A stretch of 64,000 nucleotides of DNA from Pseudoluteimonas sp047602125. Lineage in GTDB: Bacteria; Pseudomonadota; Gammaproteobacteria; Xanthomonadales; Xanthomonadaceae. A program made the translations under genes and the position numbers. Positions 9,717-17,021 of the stretch are shown here, one piece after another (within the stretch, counting starts at the first letter, position 1; each line of letters begins with the position of its first letter). The stretch covers positions 1,860,001 to 1,924,000 of the forward strand of contig JASGIB010000001.1 of assembly GCA_047602125.1 (NCBI GenBank). The letters run 5' to 3'. Below the pieces are notes generated by a model, which was not told the DNA's origin, did no database searches, and saw only the letters and a list, made by a program, of their open reading frames with translations.

Positions 9717-9816
9717 GAGCGCCCTTCAGGGCGCGATGGTTTCGTACCGCATGGGCGCTGTCGAGCGCGACGAATCCGCGGTGATGTCGTGTCGGGGCTA
9801 AAGCCCCTCCCACAAA
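9711..9816. repeat. pair of inverted REP-like palindromes (BIME-like)
   Basis: Two related palindromes face each other. The left one (9713-9736) has a stem of GCGCCCT/AGGGCGC; the right one (9791-9815) has GGGGCT/AGCCCC. Read on the minus strand the right copy gives the same layout as the left one: a GGAG head, a GC-rich hairpin with a TT(C/T)AG-type loop, then CGA. About 54 bases separate them. Such REP units are dispersed in pseudomonads and Xanthomonadaceae and may be mobilised by RAYT transposases, none of which is in this window. The left unit supplies the stop codon of glnE. Confidence 0.85.
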
Positions 9817-9817
9817 T

Positions 9818-10810
9818 TCAAAGGGCGAGGCGCTCGTGCACGATCGCGGCGACGCGCGCGGTTTCGCGCAGGGGTTCGGCCGCGAACGGCTCCAGTCCGG
9901 CATCGGCGTCGCGCACGCGGCCGAGTTCGCGCAGGCGTTCGACGAAGCCTCTCGGGCGGCCAGCGAGTCTTTCGCGGCCGAGCACGAACACCGGCGCAAA
10001 GGTCGCGCAGGCTTCGGACAGCATGTTCACCGAATCCGCGGTGCACACGATGCGGTCGGCCCAGCCGAGCAGGCCGGGATAGGAATTCGCCCCCCCCGCT
10101 TGCGCGGGGGCAGGCTCGCCGGCGCCCGTCCAGCACACGCCCGAACCCCGCGCCACGGCGCTGTGCAATGCACCTCGCCATTTCTGCGGCGTGCGCCGCG
10201 ATGCGGTCGCGAGCAGGCTGCCGCCCTGTGCGAACACGCCCGCGGCGATCGCATCCAGCATCGCGATGAAGGCATCGTCCGCGAGCGGCCAGTGCGGCGA
10301 CTGGCCACCGACCAGCACGGCGACGCGCGGTCGCGGAAGTTGCGCGAGCAACGGGAAATCGCTTCGACCTTGCGCCAGCCATGGATCGTCGACCGGGTGC
10401 AGGCTGCCGAGCAGGTTGACGACGTTGTCGCCGCGCAGGCCGTCGTGTTCCGGCGCGACGACGATATCCCAATGCTTCGTGTCGATGCGCGGATCGAGGA
10501 TTTGCACGACCTTGCTGCCGCGTTCGCGCAGCAGGCGCGCGGCCAGCGCAGCGCGGCGCCCGCAACCGATGGCGAAGCGCGGCGGCGATCGCAGCGCATT
10601 CGCGAACTCGGCGCCGAACGCGTGCGACGACAACGGCCATTCCCGCGGCGCGACCCAGCGCCAGGGCGCGCGGATGCCGAGCGTCCAGTGGCGGCTCGCG
10701 CCATGGCCCAGCGCGGCGGCCAGCGCCAGCGCCTGGCGCTGGTTGCCGGCGCGGCCATCGGCCAGCGTCCACGGCGTGTCGTTCGCGTCGGTCGCGGATC
10801 TTTGTTCCAT
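9818..10810 (-). CDS. mitochondrial-fission-ELM1-like protein (predicted glycosyltransferase fold)
   Basis: About 330 residues from the ATG at 10808-10810 (another ATG lies three codons upstream at 10819). The TLADGRAGNQRQALALA opening, the VVLVGGQSPHW-like centre and the C-terminal ADSVNMLSEAC segment identify the ELM1 family; in bacteria its role is unknown, and the fold resembles GT-B nucleotide-sugar transferases. Around residues 232-240 there is an extra Pro/Ala/Gly stretch (PAPAQAGGA) encoded by a GC palindrome with an eight-C tract (10090-10097, plus strand), absent from the expected GE-N-x-Y-x-G motif at this point. The gene is divergent from the rutE-like gene. Confidence 0.8.
   Translation of the reverse strand: MEQRSATDANDTPWTLADGRAGNQRQALALAAALGHGASRHWTLGIRAPWRWVAPREWPLSSHAFGAEFANALRSPPRFAIGCGRRAALAARLLRERGSKVVQILDPRIDTKHWDIVVAPEHDGLRGDNVVNLLGSLHPVDDPWLAQGRSDFPLLAQLPRPRVAVLVGGQSPHWPLADDAFIAMLDAIAAGVFAQGGSLLATASRRTPQKWRGALHSAVARGSGVCWTGAGEPAPAQAGGANSYPGLLGWADRIVCTADSVNMLSEACATFAPVFVLGRERLAGRPRGFVERLRELGRVRDADAGLEPFAAEPLRETARVAAIVHERLAL
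10088..10116. repeat. GC palindrome translated within the ELM1-like gene
   Basis: CCCCCGC (10093-10099) and GCGGGGG (10104-10110) form a perfect 7-bp stem around a TTGC loop, preceded by more C residues to give a run of eight. It adds about nine in-frame residues to the host protein. It resembles small palindromic units that enter genes without breaking the frame; the homopolymer is also a spot where sequencing or replication slippage could occur. Confidence 0.6.
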
Positions 10811-10904
10811 GCGTGGCATCAATGCGTTGCGCAGGGTGAAATTACGATCACCGACAGCCACTTTACACTGTGCGCTGTCGTTTCCACGAAGAAGCCCGCC
10901 CGCC

Positions 10905-11495
10905 ATGTCCCAGGCCCTGTCCGCTCCGGCGCTCGACCAGTTGTTCCGAACCGCGCGCACCTATAACGCGTTCACCGGCGAAATCGACGACGAGACCCTG
11001 CACCGGCTCTACGGCCTGCTGAAGTTCGGCCCGACCGAGGCCAACAGCACGCCGGCGCGGATCGTGTTCGTGAAGTCGCAGGCGGCGAAGGACAGGCTCG
11101 GCCCGGCGCTGAGCGAAGGCAATTACAAGAAGACGATGGCCGCGCCGGTGGTCGCGATCGTCGGTTACGACATGCGCTTCTACGACAAGTTGCCGGTGCT
11201 GTTCCCGCACACCGACGCCAAGCCCTGGTTCGAGCACCGCGAGGAATCCAACCTCGCCTGGGTGGCGATGCGCAGCGCGAGCCTGCAGACCGCGTACCTG
11301 ATCCTCGCCGCGCGCGCGCTCGGCCTCGATGCCGGGCCGATGTCGGGTTTCGACAACGCCAAGGTCGACGAAGCCTTCTTCGCAGGCACCTCGATCCGCT
11401 CCAACGTGCTCGTCAACCTCGGCACCGGCGACCCGGCCAGCATCTTCCCGCGTTCGCCGCGGCTGCCGTTCGACGAAGCCTGCCGCATCGAATGA
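10905..11495 (+). CDS. rutE: nitroreductase-family malonic semialdehyde reductase-like protein (RutE/HadB type)
   Basis: 196 residues, the usual length for RutE. It has the FMN-dependent nitroreductase features of this subfamily: an N-terminal RTYNAFTGEIDDETL segment, FGPTEANSTPARIVFV, YKKTMAAPVVAIVGYD, and C-terminal GLDAGPMSGFD...IRSNVLVNLG. Characterised RutE reduces malonic semialdehyde to 3-hydroxypropionate in pyrimidine breakdown. No other rut genes are nearby, so here it may act as a general nitro/enone reductase; the symbol marks subfamily rather than proven pathway. It is 29 bases upstream of the YceI gene and probably co-transcribed with it. Confidence 0.85.
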   Translation: MSQALSAPALDQLFRTARTYNAFTGEIDDETLHRLYGLLKFGPTEANSTPARIVFVKSQAAKDRLGPALSEGNYKKTMAAPVVAIVGYDMRFYDKLPVLFPHTDAKPWFEHREESNLAWVAMRSASLQTAYLILAARALGLDAGPMSGFDNAKVDEAFFAGTSIRSNVLVNLGTGDPASIFPRSPRLPFDEACRIE

Positions 11496-11524
11496 CCTTT
11501 CCTCCCCCCGTAAGGAGCAACGCC

Positions 11525-12106
11525 ATGATCCGCACCACCGTCCTCGCCCTCGCGCTCGTCGCCGCTTCCTTCGGCGCGGCGGCCGCGCCGGTCAGTTACC
11601 AGCTCGACCCGAACCACACCATCGTGCTGGCGAGCTGGAACCACTTCGGCTTCTCCAACCCCACCGCCAACTTCGGCCACGCCAGCGGCACGCTGGTCTA
11701 CGACGCCGACGACGTGGCCAAATCGAGCGTGGAAGTGACGCTTCCGCTCGCCGGCCTCGACACCTTCGTGCCCAAGCTCGACGAACACCTGCGCGGCGCC
11801 GATTTCTTCGATGCCGCGAAATACCCGGACATCACCTTCAAGAGCACGATGGTCCACGACCTCGGCGGCGGCAAGCTGCAGATCATGGGCGACCTCACCG
11901 TGCATGGCGTGACCAAGCCGGTGACGCTCGACGCGACTCTCAACAAGGCCGGCGCGCATCCGATGACCAAGGCGCCGACGGTCGGTTTCGATGCGACCAC
12001 CACGATCAAGCGCTCCGATTTCGGCGTGGGTGCCTACGTGCCGATGGTGAGCGACGAAGTCGCGATCCGCATCACCACCGAAGCCTCGGCCAAGGCGACG
12101 CCGTGA
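11525..12106 (+). CDS. YceI-family periplasmic lipocalin-like protein
   Basis: 193 residues starting at an ATG preceded by a good ribosome binding site (AAGGAG at 11513-11518). Residues 1-20 form a signal peptide ending in AAAAPV. The mature part shows the YceI hallmarks: YQLDPNHTIVLASWNHFGFS at the start, the LDEHLRGADFFDAAKYPDITF core, and GDLTVHGVTKPVTL. YceI proteins bind polyprenyl lipids such as ubiquinone chains in the periplasm and are often induced by base or stress. The stop overlaps the next gene's GTG start (GTGA), implying translational coupling with the pirin gene. Confidence 0.93.
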   Translation: MIRTTVLALALVAASFGAAAAPVSYQLDPNHTIVLASWNHFGFSNPTANFGHASGTLVYDADDVAKSSVEVTLPLAGLDTFVPKLDEHLRGADFFDAAKYPDITFKSTMVHDLGGGKLQIMGDLTVHGVTKPVTLDATLNKAGAHPMTKAPTVGFDATTTIKRSDFGVGAYVPMVSDEVAIRITTEASAKATP

Positions 12107-12813
12107 TCGTCGAACGCCCGGCGTCCGAACGCGGCCGCGTCGGCCTCGGCTGGCTCGACAGCCGGCACACGTTCTCGTTCGGGCATTACCACGACCCGCG
12201 CTGGATGGGCTTCGGTCCGCTGCGCGTGATCAACGAGGACCGGGTCGCGCCGGGCGGCGGCTTCGCGCCGCATTCGCACGCGAACATGGAAATCCTCAGC
12301 GTGGTGCTGTCCGGCGGGCTCGCCCACCGCGACAGCACCGGCACCGACGGCGTGATCCGCCCGGGCGAAGTGCAGTGGATGAGCGCCGGCCACGGCATCC
12401 AGCACAGCGAATACAACGCTTCGCAAACCGAGCCGGTGCATTTCCTGCAGATCTGGATCCAGCCGGACCGGGTCAACGCGCCGCCGGCGTACGCGCAGCG
12501 CATGTTCGATCCCGAAGCGCGGCACGGGCGCTGGCAATTGCTGGCCTCGCCCGACGGCGGCGACGGCAGCCTTGCGATCCGCCAGCAGGCCTGGTTGCGC
12601 GCGGTGCGGTTGGCGACGGGCGAATCGGCGGAATGGGCGCTGGACCCGGCGCGGCGCTACTGGCTGCACGTGGCTTCGGGCGATGCCGAAATCGCGGGGC
12701 GCGAACTCGGCGCCGGCGATGCGCTCGGTTTCGAAGGCGAGGGCGGAACGCTGGCGTTGTCCGGTCGCGGCGCGGAACCGGCCGACATCCTGCTGTTCGA
12801 CCTGCCGGACTGA
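12103..12813 (+). CDS. pirin-family bicupin protein
   Basis: 236 residues from the GTG at 12103, which overlaps the YceI stop by four bases. The N-terminal cupin has the pirin signature with likely metal ligands in GFAPHSHANMEILSVVLSG (His-x-His and Glu) and a further His in WMSAGHGIQHSEYN. Pirins are iron-binding cupins; some have quercetinase activity and others act as redox sensors or interact with dehydrogenases. The tight YceI-pirin arrangement is common in proteobacteria. The function in this organism is not determined by the sequence. Confidence 0.93.
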   Translation: MIVERPASERGRVGLGWLDSRHTFSFGHYHDPRWMGFGPLRVINEDRVAPGGGFAPHSHANMEILSVVLSGGLAHRDSTGTDGVIRPGEVQWMSAGHGIQHSEYNASQTEPVHFLQIWIQPDRVNAPPAYAQRMFDPEARHGRWQLLASPDGGDGSLAIRQQAWLRAVRLATGESAEWALDPARRYWLHVASGDAEIAGRELGAGDALGFEGEGGTLALSGRGAEPADILLFDLPD

Positions 12814-12857
12814 GCCTGCGCCGTTACAATGCGCGCGTCTCCCAGCAGGATCGCGCC

Positions 12858-13052
12858 ATGACCGCCACCGACGGCATCCAGGCCAACGCGCAACGGCGCT
12901 ACGAGGTGCATCGCGCCAACCTGCCGCTGAGTTGCCCGCTGCCGTCGATGGCGCTGTGGAATTCGCATCCGCGCGTGTACCTGCCGATCGAGGCGGATGG
13001 CGGGGAAGCCGATTGCCCGTACTGTGGCGCGCATTTCGTGCTGGTCGATTGA
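12858..13052 (+). CDS. small zinc-finger protein (zf-CHCC, NDUFS6-like)
   Basis: 64 residues. Cys26, His37, Cys53 and Cys56 fit the CHCC zinc site shared with the mitochondrial complex I accessory subunit NDUFS6; NSHPRVYLPIE and DCPYCGAHF are the two conserved blocks. In proteobacteria it is a stand-alone protein of unknown role, often beside envelope or amino acid genes. The ATG at 12858 is chosen because the protein then has the usual length; it lies 44 bases after the pirin gene and 16 bases before the glycosyltransferase gene. Confidence 0.9.
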   Translation: MTATDGIQANAQRRYEVHRANLPLSCPLPSMALWNSHPRVYLPIEADGGEADCPYCGAHFVLVD

Positions 13053-13068
13053 TCCGTCGGCGCGGGCA

Positions 13069-14181
13069 ATGCGCCGTTTGACCGTCGTCCAACTGTTGCC
13101 CGCGCTCGAAGCGGGCGGGGTCGAACGTTCGACGCTGGAAATCGCCGAGGCGCTGGTCGCCGCCGGGCATCGCGCCATCGTGGTCTCGAAGGGCGGCCGC
13201 CTGGTGCCACGGCTCGAGGCGCTGGGCGCGGAGCACGTGGCGCTCGGCATCGGCCGCAAGTCGCCGCTCGCGTTCCGCCATGTCTTCGCGCTGCGCAGGT
13301 TGTTCGCGGAATCGCAGGCCGACATCGTGCATGCGCGTTCGCGCCTGCCGGCGTGGCTGGCATGGTTCGCGCTGCGCGGGATGCCGGAATCCACGCGTCC
13401 GCGGTTCGTCACCACCGCGCACGGCCTGAATTCCCCGTCGCGATACAGCGCGGTCATGGCGCGCGGCGAACGCGTCATCTGCGTGTCGAACGGCGTTCGC
13501 GATTACCTGCTCGAGCATTATCCGAAGACCGATCCGGCGAAGCTGGCGGTGATCCCGCGCGGCATCGATCCGGCGGCGTTTCCGCGCAGGCCGTGGCCGG
13601 ACCGCGTCGCGCGCGATGCGGTCTCGGCATCGCATCCCGAACTCGCGGGTAGCGGTCCGCTGCTGTTGCTGCCCGGGCGCGGCACGCGCCTGAAGGGCCA
13701 CGCCGACGCGCTGCAATTGCTGGCGCGGTTGCGCGGCGAAGGCATCGATGCGCGCCTGTGGATGCCCGGCGCGCGCGAAGCCGGGCGCGAGGCCTACATT
13801 GCCGAACTCGGATCGCAATTGCAGTCGCTCGGCATCGGCGGCGCGGTGGCGATCACGCCGCCGACAGAGGCCATCGCCGAGGCCTACGCCGCCAGCGACC
13901 TGGTGCTGCAGCTCTCGCGCAAGCCCGAGGCGTTCGGGCGCACCGTGGTCGAAGCGCTGTCGGTCGGGCGCAGCGTGCTGGGCTGGGACCACGGCGGCGT
14001 CGGCGAATTGCTGCGCGAACTGCAACCCGAAGGCGCGGTCGCGCCGTTCGACATGGATGCGCTGGCGTCGAGGGCGCGCGAATTGCTGGCGCAACCGCCG
14101 TCGCCACCGGCTACCATTCCCTACACCTTGCGCGCGATGCAGGAGGCCACGCTTGGGCTCTACGCCGAACTCCGCGGTTGA
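13069..14181 (+). CDS. glycosyltransferase family 4-type protein (GT-B fold)
   Basis: 370 residues. The N-terminal LLPALEAGGVERSTLEIA segment, the central VIPRGIDPAAF, and the C-terminal EAFGRTVVEALSVGRSVLGWDHGG (the E-x7-E donor-binding motif near residue 286) are standard for GT-B retaining glycosyltransferases. Its neighbours (an O-antigen ligase overlapping its 3' end, then lpxL and waaA) point to lipopolysaccharide or surface polysaccharide synthesis at the inner face of the membrane. The sugar transferred is unknown. Confidence 0.93.
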   Translation: MRRLTVVQLLPALEAGGVERSTLEIAEALVAAGHRAIVVSKGGRLVPRLEALGAEHVALGIGRKSPLAFRHVFALRRLFAESQADIVHARSRLPAWLAWFALRGMPESTRPRFVTTAHGLNSPSRYSAVMARGERVICVSNGVRDYLLEHYPKTDPAKLAVIPRGIDPAAFPRRPWPDRVARDAVSASHPELAGSGPLLLLPGRGTRLKGHADALQLLARLRGEGIDARLWMPGAREAGREAYIAELGSQLQSLGIGGAVAITPPTEAIAEAYAASDLVLQLSRKPEAFGRTVVEALSVGRSVLGWDHGGVGELLRELQPEGAVAPFDMDALASRARELLAQPPSPPATIPYTLRAMQEATLGLYAELRG

Positions 14182-15493
14182 GCAATCCGCGGCCGGAGCC
14201 GCGCCCGTCGGCTGGCGCTGGGCGCCGGCCTGGGTGCTGGCCTATGTCGCGCTGTGGCCGGCGCCGGGATATGCGGAAGGCGTGCTGGTGCTGGGTGCGC
14301 TGGTCGCGATCGCGAAGTTGCTGATGCAACGCTTCCGCGGCGGCACGCGCCTGCTCAGCCACCAGGCCTGGGCGTTGACCGGCGTGCTGTTCGCGGCGTA
14401 CTGGCTGCCGGAACTGTTCTCCGTGTTCGATGCCGCGAACCGCGGGCACAGCGCGGCGCAAACCGTTTCCGACCTGCGCTACCTGCCGTTCCTGTGGCTG
14501 GCCGCGTCCGCGGTCGCCAGCGATGCCGGCCGGCGCACGACGTTCACCGGGCTCGCGGTGATCATGGGCATCTGGACGGTCGATGCGCTGGTGCAGGAAG
14601 CCCTGGGCGCGAGTCCGCTGTTCTCGCTGATCGACATGGCCAAGCACGCGATCAGCGACCACGGCATGTGCACCGCCGCGGAGGTGCAGCGGCTCGACCG
14701 CCTCAGCGGCATCCTCGGTCCCTGCAACCTCAAGCTCGGCATCGTGCTGGCCAGCCTGTCGCCGTTCGTGCTCGACGCCGCGCACCGGCGCTGGCGCATG
14801 GTCGGATGGCTGGTGGCGGCGTTCGCGGTCGGCATCGTGATCCTGCTCGCGGGTTCGCGCGCGTCATGGATCACCTATGCGCTGGTGCTGGTGCTTTCGG
14901 GTTGGCGTGCGCTCGGCGTGCGCAAGTTGCTGGTGGTGTTCGCGCTGGGCGCGGTGCTGGCGGGTGGCCTGTTCGCGTTCTCGCCGCAGGTGCGCGAGCG
15001 CTTCGAACGCACATCCGCCGCGCTCACCGCCGACCGCAACGGCGTCGACGTCGCGCTGTCGGGCCGTACCCGCATCTGGGGCGCGGCGCTGTGCATGATC
15101 CGCAGCCATCCGGTCAACGGCGTCGGCGCGCGCGATTTCCGCGACATGTTCCCGGCCTGCGACCCCGCGCCCGGGCAGGTCGCGGCCTGGGGCGACGGGC
15201 CGGCCTTCCATGCGCACCAGTGGGTGCTGGAAGTGCTGAGCGAAACCGGCGTGCTCGGCCTGCTGCTGTGGATCGCCGGCATCGCGATGGCGTGGCGCGC
15301 GTGGCGTTATGCGAAGCCCGCGGCGCGCGACCGCGCGCGACCGCCGATGATCGCGCTGGTCGCGACGCTGTTCCCGTTCAACACCCACCTCGCGTTCTAT
15401 TCCACGTTCTGGGGCGGGCTCGCGCTGCTGCTCGCGGCGCTGTACGCGGGGAGCCTGCTCGCGAACGAATCGCCGGAACCTCAGCCGGCGTAG
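14153..15493 (+). CDS. O-antigen ligase-family membrane protein (Wzy/WaaL type)
   Basis: About 446 residues if it starts at the TTG at 14153. I choose this start because a perfect AGGAGG (14141-14146) lies six bases upstream, inside the glycosyltransferase gene, giving a 29-base overlap. Many hydrophobic helices are visible; the Wzy_C-like core includes ILLAGSRASWITYALVLVLSG and the periplasmic-loop segment LSGRTRIWGAAL...HPVNGVGARDFR with Arg and His residues characteristic of WaaL-type ligases. It probably transfers a polymer from undecaprenyl-PP to lipid A-core or another acceptor. A repeat element begins directly after the TAG stop. Confidence 0.85.
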   Translation: MGSTPNSAVEQSAAGAAPVGWRWAPAWVLAYVALWPAPGYAEGVLVLGALVAIAKLLMQRFRGGTRLLSHQAWALTGVLFAAYWLPELFSVFDAANRGHSAAQTVSDLRYLPFLWLAASAVASDAGRRTTFTGLAVIMGIWTVDALVQEALGASPLFSLIDMAKHAISDHGMCTAAEVQRLDRLSGILGPCNLKLGIVLASLSPFVLDAAHRRWRMVGWLVAAFAVGIVILLAGSRASWITYALVLVLSGWRALGVRKLLVVFALGAVLAGGLFAFSPQVRERFERTSAALTADRNGVDVALSGRTRIWGAALCMIRSHPVNGVGARDFRDMFPACDPAPGQVAAWGDGPAFHAHQWVLEVLSETGVLGLLLWIAGIAMAWRAWRYAKPAARDRARPPMIALVATLFPFNTHLAFYSTFWGGLALLLAALYAGSLLANESPEPQPA

Positions 15494-15496
15494 CAT

Positions 15497-15644
15497 GCGT
15501 AGGATGGGTTGAGCCGAAGGCGATACCCATCGCGTGGAGACCAAAGGTGATGAAGTGCCGCGTCACCAGTGTCGTTCGATCAGGTCCGTCTTCGTAGCGA
15601 TGGAGGGTGGTTGATGGGGATCGCCACGTTCAACCCATTCTGCG
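15497..15644. repeat. MITE-like element with ~34-bp imperfect terminal inverted repeats
   Basis: The left arm (15497-15532) begins GCGTAGGATGGGTTGAG and ends in GATACCCATCG; the right arm (15611-15644), read on the opposite strand, repeats the same order with a few changes (GCAGAATGGGTTGAA ... GATCCCCATCAA). About 78 bases lie between. Each arm is itself partly palindromic (GATGGGT/ACCCATC). I recall this 'GTAGGATGGGTTGAG...ACCCATC' pattern as a dispersed intergenic repeat in Xanthomonadaceae. No transposase is encoded. Confidence 0.75.
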
Positions 15645-15652
15645 GTTCGCGG

Positions 15653-15964
15653 ATGAGTCGTTTGATGGCCTTGGTCTGCGTGGCACTTTCGACAGCCTCT
15701 TGTGCGACAACAGAGAAACAAGCCGAGCAGATCGATCATGCATTGCTCATGTGCAAAGAACTTCGTGGACCAGACGCGGACAAGGCAGATGGCGAAGCGA
15801 CGTTTTGGATGCAATCCGAAAGAGTCAAGGCATCCCGCAAGCTCTGGAACCGACGTGGCATTAGTGCGATAGACGCTCGTCTTGTCGCAACGACTGACGA
15901 AGGTGATCGAGGCTGTTTAACTCAGATTCGGCAGGAAGCGATAGAGCGCCGAGTGGTTGAATAG
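15653..15964 (+). CDS. small predicted lipoprotein, unknown function
   Basis: 103 residues from the ATG at 15653 (MSRLMALVCVALSTASC), which places a classical signal peptide and lipobox (STASC, Cys17) at the N-terminus; an upstream ATG at 15614 would put the start inside the repeat arm and spoil the signal. The mature part is charged and has no motif I recognise (MCKELRGPDADKADGE...CLTQIRQEAIERR); Cys residues in the mature part may form a disulfide. Base composition is visibly less GC-rich than its neighbours, and it sits directly after the MITE-like repeat, both suggesting a later arrival. Confidence 0.6.
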   Translation: MSRLMALVCVALSTASCATTEKQAEQIDHALLMCKELRGPDADKADGEATFWMQSERVKASRKLWNRRGISAIDARLVATTDEGDRGCLTQIRQEAIERRVVE

Positions 15965-16049
15965 CCAGGCAGGCGAGGGTCGTAACCTCCTGCCAAGCAG
16001 GCACTCCAAAACTGGAATTAAGCGCAAGCGCGAGTAAATCGATGTCGCT

Positions 16050-16967
16050 TCAGTCCGCGTAGACATCGCCGCCATCGGGGCGGCGCTTGAAGCGGCGGTG
16101 GATCCATAGGTACTGCGCCGGCGCGGTGCGCACCATGGTTTCGATGCCGGCGATCACGCACGCGGTGTCTTCGGTCGCGTCGGTCGACGGGAAATTTTCC
16201 AGCGCGGGGCTGATCGACAGGTCGAAGCCGCCGTCGTCGCGCCTGCGGTGCGAGAACAGCACCACCGCCGCGCCGGACATGCGCGCGAGCTGGTGGGTCG
16301 AAGTCAGGCTGTGCGCGGGCTGGCCGAAGAACGGCACGTACACGCTGTCGCCGCGGCTCGGGTCCTGGTCGGGCGCGTACCACAACAGCCCGCCGCGCTT
16401 GAGGTGCCGCGCGGCGCCGCGTACGTCCTTTTTCGGGAACATCGCCGCGGCGTAGCGCGCGCGGCCGCGCAATACCGCCCATTCCATCGCCGCATCCGAA
16501 TACGGCCGGTACATGCCGGCAAGCGGTACGCCGGCTTCGCACATGAGGCGGCCGCAGGCTTCGAGCGTGGTGAAGTGGCCGGAGACCACGATCACCCCGC
16601 GTCCGCCTTCGCGCGCCCTGGCGAGGTGTTCGAGTCCGTCGATGCGGATGCCGCGCTTGAGCGGTTCGACCGAACCCCACCAAGCGCGACCGAATTCGAA
16701 CAGGCTGGTGCCGAGCGCGGCGAAGTGCTCGCGAAGCAGTCTCGTGCGCGCGTTTTCGTCGAGGTCCGCGAAGCACAGCGCGAGGTTGCGCGCGGCGATG
16801 CGCCGGCGTTCGCGCATCGACAGCCGCAGCAGTGGTCCGAGCACGCCGCGTCCCAATCCGCGCTGCAGCGGCCAAGGCAGGCGCGCGGCCAGCGCGAGCA
16901 GGCCGATGCCGCACCACGCGGGCCAGGTGCGCGGCGACAGCGGCGGGGGGGAAGGGGCGTCGGCCAT
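16050..16967 (-). CDS. lipid A biosynthesis acyltransferase (LpxL/HtrB family)
   Basis: 305 residues from the ATG at 16965-16967. The family's catalytic H-x4-E motif is present in SGHFTTLEACG (about residue 131), followed by YRPYSDAAMEW and PDQDPSRGDSVYVPFFGQPA, the conserved acceptor-site blocks of LpxL/LpxM. A single hydrophobic N-terminal segment should anchor it in the inner membrane. It adds a secondary acyl chain to Kdo2-lipid A or its precursor. It is divergent from waaA with 54 bases between starts, so Kdo transfer and late acylation genes probably share a control region. Confidence 0.92.
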   Translation of the reverse strand: MADAPSPPPLSPRTWPAWCGIGLLALAARLPWPLQRGLGRGVLGPLLRLSMRERRRIAARNLALCFADLDENARTRLLREHFAALGTSLFEFGRAWWGSVEPLKRGIRIDGLEHLARAREGGRGVIVVSGHFTTLEACGRLMCEAGVPLAGMYRPYSDAAMEWAVLRGRARYAAAMFPKKDVRGAARHLKRGGLLWYAPDQDPSRGDSVYVPFFGQPAHSLTSTHQLARMSGAAVVLFSHRRRDDGGFDLSISPALENFPSTDATEDTACVIAGIETMVRTAPAQYLWIHRRFKRRPDGGDVYAD

Positions 16968-17021
16968 CCGCGGATTCTGGCATGCGTCGTGCCGCGTCGC
17001 GGGCTTGGTTATCCTGTGCGC

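Noticed and set aside
15967..15993. Hairpin GGCAGGCGAGG/CCTCCTGCC after the small lipoprotein gene as a terminator
   Set aside because: The stem is imperfect and no T-run follows, so I did not list it as a terminator.
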